Part shown: positions 13,142 to 19,116 of the stretch, piece after piece
How positions within the stretch are numbered: position 1 is the stretch's first letter
Layout: the number at the start of each line of letters is the position of its first letter
Origin: a virus
Strand: one strand, 5' to 3'
DNA length: 20,470 bases
Virus record (IMG/VR): IMGVR_UViG_3300024273_000847
Span: 1 to 20,470 of that record
Notes under the pieces: model-generated
Database searches by the model: none
The model's input: the letters and a program-made list of their open reading frames with translations, nothing else
Told to the model about the DNA's origin: nothing
Program-made: the position numbers and the translations under genes

Positions 13142-13684
13142 ATGGCACAGAATTGTAACAACTGTTTCTACGAAGCACTTCCTTGGAACGAAGGCCCCTG
13201 CTTTCATTGTGATGCTGGAGGCTCTAAGTGGGTGGCGGTAGACTTCCTGAAGGATGTTCCAGATGACACCTCTAGCATGGAAGGAGAGAAGGTCATGGAA
13301 CAGATGCTTCAACAGCTTCATCGTATTCGCGCTTCTGACCAAGCCAAGAATGCTTCTGCCTCAGCCTCCGAAGCTGCTAAAAGCGCCTCCGCAGCCTTGG
13401 GAGTTAAATACGACAGCGATAAGCCTCGGTGGTCGTTGCTGCCCTTCAAAGCCTTGCAAGAGGTTGTGGAGGTACTCACCTTCGGAGCTAAGAAGTACGC
13501 ATCTGATAACTGGAAGATTGTGCCTAATGCTCAAGAGCGATATATTGACGCTGCTTATCGACACCTTGCTGATTGGAACTCAGGAGAGAAGAAAGACCCC
13601 GAGACAAACAAAAGCCATCTAGCACATGCTATTTGCTGCTTGCTGTTTCTCTTGTGGTTTGAACAAAAACACAGGCCTGAGTAA
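13142..13684 (+). CDS. Zinc ribbon plus DUF5664 nucleotide pyrophosphohydrolase
   Basis: A 180-residue, two-part protein. Residues 5-23 hold two CxxC knuckles (C5/C8 and C20/C23) of a zinc ribbon with a following SKWV. A low-complexity Ala/Ser stretch (about 66-86) links to a C-terminal MazG-like domain: YDSDKPRWSLLPFKAL, EVLTFGAKKYASDNW, RYIDAAYRHLADWNSGE and ETNKSHLAHAICCLLFL. This matches, from memory, DUF5664, annotated dATP/dGTP diphosphohydrolase. The domain would hydrolyse purine dNTPs to dNMP and so adjust the pool alongside ThyX and NrdJ. The metal-binding Glu/Asp/His residues expected in such helices are present (E110, D136, H141, E148, D152). A TAATG overlap leads to the next gene. 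Confidence 0.78.
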   Translation: MAQNCNNCFYEALPWNEGPCFHCDAGGSKWVAVDFLKDVPDDTSSMEGEKVMEQMLQQLHRIRASDQAKNASASASEAAKSASAALGVKYDSDKPRWSLLPFKALQEVVEVLTFGAKKYASDNWKIVPNAQERYIDAAYRHLADWNSGEKKDPETNKSHLAHAICCLLFLLWFEQKHRPE

Positions 13685-13845
13685 TGGGCTACTACACTCC
13701 CTATATCAAGAGCAGCTACATCACAGGAGGGCTTCGACGGCAAACCGTTGATGACTTCTTAGCAGCTGCTGCTTTTGTCGACAAGTTTAAGAAGTTTGAC
13801 CAATTATATGTTTATGAAAAAGAAGGAACGAATGACCAAGAATGA
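13684..13845 (+). CDS. Small hypothetical protein, 53 aa
   Basis: A 53-residue frame in a TAATG overlap with the DUF5664 gene. It begins MGYYTPYIKSSYITGGLRR and has a short Ala-rich helix (DDFLAAAAFVDKFKKF). The end overlaps the nrdJ start by 14 nt and contains that gene's ribosome-binding site (AGAAGGA). The Tyr-rich N-terminus is unusual. The family is not recognised. Confidence 0.55.
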   Translation: MGYYTPYIKSSYITGGLRRQTVDDFLAAAAFVDKFKKFDQLYVYEKEGTNDQE

Positions 13846-14902
13846 AATGTCCCCATACCAGACGTATATCAGCAAAAGTCGGTACAGCCGCTTCCTAGAC
13901 AAAGAAGGCCGACGAGAGCATTGGCCTGAGACAGTTAGCCGTTATTTTGACTTCATGGGGACCCACCTCCAAAAGAACCACGGCTATGTACTTACAGAGG
14001 CTCTCCGTGGTCGTCTACAAGAGGCTGTGACCAACTTGGAAGTTGTTCCTTCGATGCGCTCCATCATGACCGCTGGTGAGGCTCTTGACCGACAGAACGT
14101 TGCAGGCTACAATTGTGCCTACTTGACAATTGATGACCCTAAGAGCTTTGATGAGAGTATGTACATCCTGCTCTGCGGTACTGGTGTTGGTTATAGTGTG
14201 GAGCAGAAATATGTTAACAAGCTTCCAGAGGTTCCAGAAGTGTTGTACAATAGCAACACTGTTATTGGCGTTAAAGACTCCAAAGAAGGATGGGCTAAGG
14301 CGCTACGACAGGTGTTTGCCCTGCTTTATGCAGGCGAGATTCCTAAATGGGACGTATCATCTGTACGACCTGCCGGAGCACGACTTAAAACATTCGGTGG
14401 CCGTGCAAGTGGCCCCGAGCCTTTGGTGGACTTGTTTAAATACGTCATTGCTAAGTTCAAGGGTGCTGTTGGTCGAAAACTCACTTCTCTCGAAGCACAT
14501 GACATTCTATGTAAGATCGGGGAAGTTGTTGTTGTGGGCGGAGTTCGACGAAGCGCAATGATTAGTTTATCTGACCTCGGCGATGACAACATGGCTAAGG
14601 CTAAGGCAGGTAATTGGTGGGACGGTAACGGACAACGGGCACTAGCTAACAACAGTGCTGTGTATGACGTTAAGCCCTCCGTAGGCCAGTTTATGCGAGA
14701 ATGGAGCAGCATCTATGAGAGTCATTCTGGTGAGCGTGGTATTTTTAATCGTTATGCTAGTAAATTACAGGCTAATAAGAACGGAAGACGCGCTGTGCAG
14801 GTTGTAGTGACTTTAGAGGATGGGAGTAAGCAGACGTTTGAGTCAAATGAGCTTGTAAATAACAAAGCAGCTATTGATTTGAAAGTAGGAGATAGTGTTT
14901 AA
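13832..14902 (+). CDS. nrdJ: Class II ribonucleotide reductase, N-terminal half with extra tail
   Basis: The N-terminal part of the adenosylcobalamin-dependent RNR that makes dNTPs. The start at 13832 gives MTKNEMSPYQTYISKSRYSR; AGAAGGA lies four bases upstream. An earlier in-frame ATG at 13775 would add 19 residues absent from the family. Core signatures are YNCAYL (C95, the N-terminal partner of the redox pair), CGTGVGYSVE, VRRSAMISLSDL and SGERGIFNR. Normal homology ends at NGRR (residues 317-320). The last 36 residues (AVQVVVTLEDGSK...AIDLKVGDSV) are not RNR sequence and read like a HINT/intein beta segment. The gene then stops at TAA, overlapping the HNH start by 8 nt. The catalytic radical loop lies in the other half at 15257, so activity needs both chains. 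Confidence 0.93.
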   Translation: MTKNEMSPYQTYISKSRYSRFLDKEGRREHWPETVSRYFDFMGTHLQKNHGYVLTEALRGRLQEAVTNLEVVPSMRSIMTAGEALDRQNVAGYNCAYLTIDDPKSFDESMYILLCGTGVGYSVEQKYVNKLPEVPEVLYNSNTVIGVKDSKEGWAKALRQVFALLYAGEIPKWDVSSVRPAGARLKTFGGRASGPEPLVDLFKYVIAKFKGAVGRKLTSLEAHDILCKIGEVVVVGGVRRSAMISLSDLGDDNMAKAKAGNWWDGNGQRALANNSAVYDVKPSVGQFMREWSSIYESHSGERGIFNRYASKLQANKNGRRAVQVVVTLEDGSKQTFESNELVNNKAAIDLKVGDSV

Positions 14903-15260
14903 TAAGGTTTGTAATAAATGTAAAGAAACAAAACCTTTAGATTTATTTGTAAAACATAAGCAATGTATTGACGGAAGAGCCGGATATTGTAAAACATGTG
15001 ACGCAGCTACAGTGAGCAATCTACGGAGAGCAACAAAGCTGAAAGCTATCACTTACAAGGGAGGTGCTTGTTCTAGATGTAGTGGGGTATTTCATCCGGC
15101 TGTATATGATTTCCATCATGTAGACCCTTTAGAAAAAGAAGCCGATCCCGGTTCTTTGATGGGGAGAAAATGGAAAGTAGTAAAAGAAGAGCTTGATAAG
15201 TGTATCTTGCTCTGTTCAAATTGTCATCGGCTTACACATGCAGAAGAGGAATGGAAATGA
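14895..15260 (+). CDS. HNH homing endonuclease inside split nrdJ
   Basis: A 121-residue HNH nuclease between the two RNR halves. It starts at GTG 14895, with AGGAG three bases upstream, and overlaps the N-half stop by 8 nt. Zinc knuckles are CNKC (C6, C9) and CKTC (near C29/C32), a second pair is CSRC (about 59-62), and the catalytic region is YDFHHVDPLEKEADPGSL with CILLCSNCHRLTHAEE. So the module is a zinc finger followed by a Cys-rich HNH of the phage 'FHHxDP...CxNCHR' type. The stop overlaps the C-half start as ATGA. It probably mediates spread of the insertion by cutting uninterrupted nrdJ near the radical-cysteine codons. Frame 3 differs from that of the RNR halves. Confidence 0.9.
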   Translation: MFNKVCNKCKETKPLDLFVKHKQCIDGRAGYCKTCDAATVSNLRRATKLKAITYKGGACSRCSGVFHPAVYDFHHVDPLEKEADPGSLMGRKWKVVKEELDKCILLCSNCHRLTHAEEEWK

Positions 15261-16237
15261 AAATTACAAACATTGAAGTTATTACGGACACAGGTAACCA
15301 TGCTTATGGAACAAACCCCTGCTCAGAAATTATTCTACGGCCTTTTCAATTTTGCAATTTAAGCAGTGTTATTGTGCGACCAGAAGACACAGAAGAAACC
15401 CTGCTAGATAAGATTGAAATGGCTACCATCTTGGGAACCTTCCAGTCCACAATGACAAACTTCCCTTATCTCCGTAAGATTTGGCAGCAGAATACAGAAG
15501 AAGAGCGTTTGCTGGGTGTGTCGATGACAGGCCCTCTGGACAATCTTTTATTGAATAACCCGGATGATGAAAATCTTCCAAAGCTTCTAGAGAAACTTAA
15601 ACAACATGCTGTGGATACAAATAAGCAATTTGCTAATGATATTGGCATCAATCCTTCTGTGGCAATTACCGCTATCAAACCAGAAGGGACTGTCAGCCAG
15701 CTTAGTAATACTGCTAGTGGGCTCCATCCTCAACATAGTCGTTTCTTTATTCGTCGCGTAAGGAGCGATAATAAAGACCCTCTGACAGACTTCTTGAAGA
15801 TTCAGGGGTTTCCTTCAGAGGTTTGTGTAATGAAGCCTGATAGCACAACCATCTTCAGCTTCCCTATGCAAGTTAAAGAAGGTGCTTTGTTGCGTGAAGA
15901 CTTGAGTGCTGAGAAGCACTTACAGCTTTGGTTGTTGTACCAGCGTCATTATTGTGAGCATAAGCCCTCCGTTACCATTAGCGTGAAAGAGGACGAGTGG
16001 CCAATCATTGGTGCTAAAGTATGGGAGCATTTTGATGAAATCACGGGTGTTAGCTTTCTACCTATGGATGGAGGGACGTATCGACAGGCTCCTTATGAGG
16101 CTATTACGAAGGAAGAATATGTAGCCTTTGAAGCAGAAATGCCTAAAGGGATTAATTGGGATCATCTGTATGAGAATACGGACAACGTTGAAGGTGCTCA
16201 AACACTTGCTTGCACTGCTGGTCAGTGCGAAATCTAA
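15257..16237 (+). CDS. nrdJ: Class II ribonucleotide reductase, C-terminal half with extra N-tail
   Basis: It carries the catalytic centre. The start at 15257 (AGAGGA six bases upstream, ATGA overlap with the HNH stop) is chosen over 15200 and 15251. The first 16 residues (MKITNIEVITDTGNHA) are not RNR-like, and homology begins at YGTNPCSEIILRP. N20, C22 and E24 form the radical loop (C22 is the thiyl Cys), and C33, 11 residues on, is the second redox cysteine, matching the 408/419 spacing in Lactobacillus leichmannii. Further motifs are IKPEGTVSQLSNTASGLHP and a C-terminal CTAGQCEI (C319, C324), the swinging-arm pair with five-residue spacing. No catalytic residue is missing, so the two chains could assemble an active enzyme. 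Confidence 0.93.
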   Translation: MKITNIEVITDTGNHAYGTNPCSEIILRPFQFCNLSSVIVRPEDTEETLLDKIEMATILGTFQSTMTNFPYLRKIWQQNTEEERLLGVSMTGPLDNLLLNNPDDENLPKLLEKLKQHAVDTNKQFANDIGINPSVAITAIKPEGTVSQLSNTASGLHPQHSRFFIRRVRSDNKDPLTDFLKIQGFPSEVCVMKPDSTTIFSFPMQVKEGALLREDLSAEKHLQLWLLYQRHYCEHKPSVTISVKEDEWPIIGAKVWEHFDEITGVSFLPMDGGTYRQAPYEAITKEEYVAFEAEMPKGINWDHLYENTDNVEGAQTLACTAGQCEI

Positions 16238-16246
16238 GGAGAAACT

Positions 16247-16417
16247 ATGGAGCTATTTAAAAACCTACAGGAAGAGTATCATAAGAAACAAGATGCTATG
16301 TGGGACGCCAGTGAACTCGCTGATAAGTACAAACATGAGTTCTTAGCAGCCGAAAGAGCTTATCGCAAAGCCCACGAAGAAATGGATAAAGAATGGAGGA
16401 AAATCAATGCTAGTTGA
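16247..16417 (+). CDS. Small coiled-coil protein, 56 aa
   Basis: A 56-residue, almost wholly helical and highly charged protein (NLQEEYHKKQDAMWD, AERAYRKAHEEMDKEWRK). It probably forms a coiled coil or helical hairpin. TAAGGAGAAACT is a strong ribosome-binding site nine bases after the RNR stop. It overlaps the next gene by 11 nt. The function is unknown. Confidence 0.65.
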   Translation: MELFKNLQEEYHKKQDAMWDASELADKYKHEFLAAERAYRKAHEEMDKEWRKINAS

Positions 16418-16565
16418 TTGGGAATGGAAAGCAGGTCTTGTCTTTGGTATTGACACAGACCTAGTAAGTATGATGGATGAAGGAGAGGTAATGACCTTCG
16501 ATAAGGCTCAGAACACCTCCATCAACATCTACCTTGGTATTGTTGTTATTTATCTAATCTTCTAA
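16407..16565 (+). CDS. Small membrane-tail protein, 52 aa
   Basis: A 52-residue protein preceded by GGAGGA at six-base spacing, an ideal ribosome-binding site. The first 35 residues are soluble and acidic (DWEWKAG, DTDLVSMMDEGEVM), and the last 14 (INIYLGIVVIYLIF) form a C-terminal hydrophobic anchor. It is the last rightward gene; the bidirectional terminator begins four bases after its stop. The family is not recognised. Confidence 0.65.
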   Translation: MLVDWEWKAGLVFGIDTDLVSMMDEGEVMTFDKAQNTSINIYLGIVVIYLIF

Positions 16566-16568
16566 ACC

Positions 16569-16610
16569 AAAAAAGCCCACACAGGATTGCTCTAGTGTGG
16601 GCTTTTCTTA
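16569..16610. terminator. Bidirectional intrinsic terminator
   Basis: AAAAGCCCACAC (16571-16582) and GTGTGGGCTTTT (16595-16606) form a perfect 12-bp stem with a 12-nt loop. A T-rich run follows on the plus strand, and an A-run precedes, which is a T-run on the minus strand. It separates convergent rightward and leftward gene blocks, so it should stop transcription from both. Confidence 0.92.
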
Positions 16611-16691
16611 TTTCTTCTTAGCTGCTTTGTGCTTTGCAGTTCGACTACCTCGCATGGGCATCGGAGCAGGTTTCTTTGCGGGTTTCATCAT
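16608..16691 (-). CDS. Very basic micropeptide, 27 aa
   Basis: The last leftward gene: 27 residues of which nine are Lys and two Arg (MMKPAKKPAPMPMRG, ending KHKAAKKK). It starts in an ATGA overlap with the holin stop, and AAGAAGGACAA serves as ribosome-binding site; the second ATG three bases on is an alternative start. The stop lies just inside the terminator region. The charge suggests nucleic-acid or membrane-surface binding. It could be a lysis accessory or packaging-related peptide, but neither is shown. Confidence 0.5.
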   Translation of the reverse strand: MMKPAKKPAPMPMRGSRTAKHKAAKKK

Positions 16692-17107
16692 TTGTCCTTC
16701 TTGTTACGTAGTTCCATAATCTTCTCCAATGTGCGCCCACCGAAGTAGGCAGACATAACCAACATACCCCACTGACCCAACAAAGTTACGTAGGACTCGG
16801 CCACATGAAAGCCGTTCCCATCCATAATTGCAAGCCCTAAGTAGGCTGTAAGGATATAGGCAAGCGTAGCAGGACGGATGTTCTTAGCCATCCAGCTATC
16901 GCTAACCATATCGGAAGACCACCGCTGGCTTGTATTCTCCTGCTCTGTCTTGTACAAGGAAGCCTCCTGAGCCATCTTAGTGAGTTCTCCCTCCTGAGCC
17001 AGCCGCACCAGTTCCAATTGAGCCTGAGCCTTCGCTACAGGGTCTGGAATCAGCTTATCAATCAGCTTACCGCCAATGCTTAACAAACTGTCTAAGATCA
17101 TTGCCAT
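16688..17107 (-). CDS. Holin of the 3TM / GTA-holin family
   Basis: A pore-forming protein that lets lysozyme reach the cell wall. The 139 residues begin with an amphipathic helix (SIGGKLIDKLIPDPVAKAQAQLEL), the hallmark of the GTA_holin_3TM type, then a charged helical linker. Two clear hydrophobic segments follow (about 79-95, PATLAYILTAYLGLAIM, and 104-123, SYVTLLGQWGMLVMSAYFGG). The family signature GGRTLEKI stands near the C-terminus. It overlaps the lysozyme gene by 10 nt and sits directly downstream of it, a standard lysis cassette. A third membrane segment is not obvious, so topology is uncertain. Confidence 0.85.
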   Translation of the reverse strand: MAMILDSLLSIGGKLIDKLIPDPVAKAQAQLELVRLAQEGELTKMAQEASLYKTEQENTSQRWSSDMVSDSWMAKNIRPATLAYILTAYLGLAIMDGNGFHVAESYVTLLGQWGMLVMSAYFGGRTLEKIMELRNKKDK

Positions 17108-17523
17108 TCTCCGGTTTTCATTTGGTCTGACAGCCTCTTAGCCCTCTCAGGCGTCTGTGTAGCCCATAGGCTATCCAGCATCTGAGAAGCTGCTTTCTCA
17201 TACAACCCGTTGGCTACGGAGGCCAAGGTGTTCTTAAAGGCTTTCAAGCCATCCACACCCATCTGGAAGGACATATTTACCAACACCCCCTTACGGGCCT
17301 CGTCCATGCCTTTGAACCACGGGAAAGCTGCTTCTAAGGCCTTGATGCGGGTGTCCACATCGTTATTTAGAAGAAACGCGCTTTCCTCGGGAGATAAACC
17401 ACCTCCTTTCCGTTTGTCAACCAATCTGCCATACCCGATAGTCCAATAGCCTAAGTGGTCTTGGTAGGCAGAAGATACCAAGCCTTCGTCACGCTTTAGC
17501 TGCTTTAGTAGTTGTTCTTTCAT
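17098..17523 (-). CDS. T4-type lysozyme (GH24 endolysin)
   Basis: A muramidase that cleaves the glycan strands of peptidoglycan at the end of infection. The catalytic triad of the T4 family is present with exact spacing: E13 (RDEGL), D22 and T28 (QDHLGYWTIGYG), matching E11, D20 and T26 of T4 lysozyme. The 141 residues are slightly shorter than T4 lysozyme (164). There is no signal peptide or anchor, so export depends on the holin encoded just downstream. The C-terminal part (AFKNTL, ASQMLDSLWATQTPERAKRL) fits the family. TAAGGAACCATA on the coding strand supplies the ribosome-binding site. Confidence 0.95.
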   Translation of the reverse strand: MKEQLLKQLKRDEGLVSSAYQDHLGYWTIGYGRLVDKRKGGGLSPEESAFLLNNDVDTRIKALEAAFPWFKGMDEARKGVLVNMSFQMGVDGLKAFKNTLASVANGLYEKAASQMLDSLWATQTPERAKRLSDQMKTGEWQ

Positions 17524-17532
17524 TATGGTTCC

Positions 17533-19116
17533 TTATCTATTTGCTTCGAGAGCTGCTCCGCTAAAGATACTTCCTGTAATAGGTGCAGCTCTTCCGGCTT
17601 GCTGACCAAGTTGAGACACGAGTGGTGAACGGCTTCGTAACAGGGCATCTGAAGCTCTCATACCAACAGGACTATAAAGCCCCATAGCTGCTGCTGCTGC
17701 GGGGAGGACAAACTGTGGCTGAGAAAAAGCTGCAATTCCTCCGAGGCTCCCCATAGCTAGTCTGCCCTCCAAAGTGGAAGAAGCGTCTTTGCCAATAACT
17801 TGCATAGCTGCTTCTGACACGTCTTGGTTTCTTGCCTCTCCTCGGGCAAAGCGTGCCTTACCCCTAGAAAGGTCTGATTGACGAACAGCGGCACTATACT
17901 GTGAGGGAGAAAACACACCGTTAATAGCCCCACCACTTGCGGCTGCTCTTTCCATCACCTTCAGATCACCATAGGCGCTATCAATACGCCTAAGCTGCGA
18001 TGTGAACTTAGGGTTCTGTTGGTATAATTCTTTCTTAAACACATCTAATACACCCTTCAAAGCTTGGCCGACTTCTCTCTCAGCGGCGGTGGCGCTGGAT
18101 GAGTAAGAAGCTGCCTGCTTTGCAAGATCAGACTCAATAGCTTTATATTCCGAACCTGTTAGATTCTGCCCAGAGAACCGAGAAAGAACTGTGTTATTCA
18201 AGATCGTAGAGGCTTGCTCCCTTTGAGCAGCTGATGATAAAGGAGCCGTATCTAAAGCATTCAAGATACCTGACGTTGTTTTAAAATCTAGGTTGAAGCC
18301 CATCTTACTAAGTACGTCATCGTATTTATTAGATACTTGCTCAGCGGCGTAAGCTACAGCATCGCGACCAATAACATCTGATGGTAATTTATCGTCCACC
18401 TTTGCAAGTGCTTTATTAATAACTCCTTTATTGAAGTTGAACAAAACCTTCTCACGTGCTGTCCGAATACTCTCACCTACTAGAGGAAGATTCTGCGCAA
18501 AGTCCTCCATTTTCTTAAAGGTGCCACCAAGGGACTGACCCGGAGTGGGAACAATCCCTAGTTCACGCATTGTGGCCTCAGCCTTACTTTGTAGGGGGGA
18601 CAAAGCCCGACCAATGCCTTTAGTAACTACTTCTCCAACCCGACCACCAACAGCACCTACGGCAACTTGAGTTGCTTTCTCTTGTGCAAAGTCTTCTCCG
18701 GTTACAGGCTGTAAGGTTCCTTGAATAGCGCCTGCAACATATGGAGCAGCCCGGGCGCCTCCGATAACATTGGCCGGATTTAAAATATTACCAGCTAACC
18801 GACCAACATCAAAACCCTCTCCTCCTGCTGCTTTTCTCTGAGCGGCGTAGGCTTCTTGCTCTTGTTTAACCATAGCATCTACCCGAGCTGCCTCCCCACC
18901 AAAGTATTTACTCATCATGTTTGGGACAAGCCCACCAAGGGAGGTTATTTGTTCTAGCCCTCGTGGGAGAAGCTGAGCGCCACCGCTTATGGGGTCTTTC
19001 AAACCCATAAGGAAGGCATTCGGTGCTTTTTCCTGCGGAGCGGGGGTTTCCCCTAAGTAGGCGTCCGGATTAAAAGCTCCTTGTGCTAAATAAGCATCTG
19101 GATCAAATGTAGCCAT
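17533..19116 (-). CDS. Probable internal virion / ejection protein A, 527 aa
   Basis: A 527-residue, Ala/Gly/Ser-rich, mostly helical protein. The N-terminus carries two copies of F(D/N)PDAYL (FDPDAYLAQG and FNPDAYLGET) that may be docking peptides. The middle has several Gly-rich hydrophobic patches (VAGAIQGTLQ, VAVGAVGGRVG) and long helices. The C-terminus is hydrophobic (FVLPAAAAAMGLYSPVG). From memory, such composition and FDPDAYL starts are typical of podovirus internal virion proteins ejected into the host to carry DNA. Its place next to a second similar protein, upstream of the lysis genes, agrees. No enzymatic motif is visible. It starts in a TAATG overlap with its neighbour. Confidence 0.6.
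   Translation of the reverse strand: MATFDPDAYLAQGAFNPDAYLGETPAPQEKAPNAFLMGLKDPISGGAQLLPRGLEQITSLGGLVPNMMSKYFGGEAARVDAMVKQEQEAYAAQRKAAGGEGFDVGRLAGNILNPANVIGGARAAPYVAGAIQGTLQPVTGEDFAQEKATQVAVGAVGGRVGEVVTKGIGRALSPLQSKAEATMRELGIVPTPGQSLGGTFKKMEDFAQNLPLVGESIRTAREKVLFNFNKGVINKALAKVDDKLPSDVIGRDAVAYAAEQVSNKYDDVLSKMGFNLDFKTTSGILNALDTAPLSSAAQREQASTILNNTVLSRFSGQNLTGSEYKAIESDLAKQAASYSSSATAAEREVGQALKGVLDVFKKELYQQNPKFTSQLRRIDSAYGDLKVMERAAASGGAINGVFSPSQYSAAVRQSDLSRGKARFARGEARNQDVSEAAMQVIGKDASSTLEGRLAMGSLGGIAAFSQPQFVLPAAAAAMGLYSPVGMRASDALLRSRSPLVSQLGQQAGRAAPITGSIFSGAALEANR

Noticed and set aside
13142-13684. Evidence for 2-aminoadenine (Z) DNA
   Set aside because: A purine dNTP hydrolase alone is not enough; no PurZ (adenylosuccinate synthetase-like) or HD-type DatZ is in the window.
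13775-13831. Upstream in-frame ATG of nrdJ
   Set aside because: It lies inside the 53-aa gene, lacks a ribosome-binding site and adds residues not expected in the family.
14792-15304. Group I intron in nrdJ
   Set aside because: The flanks stay open and protein-like for 36 and 16 codons and the HNH overlaps both genes. I saw no group I core. Without folding software it cannot be fully excluded.
14792-15304. Active canonical intein
   Set aside because: Stops separate the three frames, no Cys/Ser starts the insertion and no HN plus nucleophile ends it, so cis-splicing chemistry is lacking.
13832-16237. nrdJ as a pseudogene broken by insertion
   Set aside because: Both halves keep every catalytic cysteine, have ribosome-binding sites and clean starts, and contain no frameshift or internal stop within their homologous regions.
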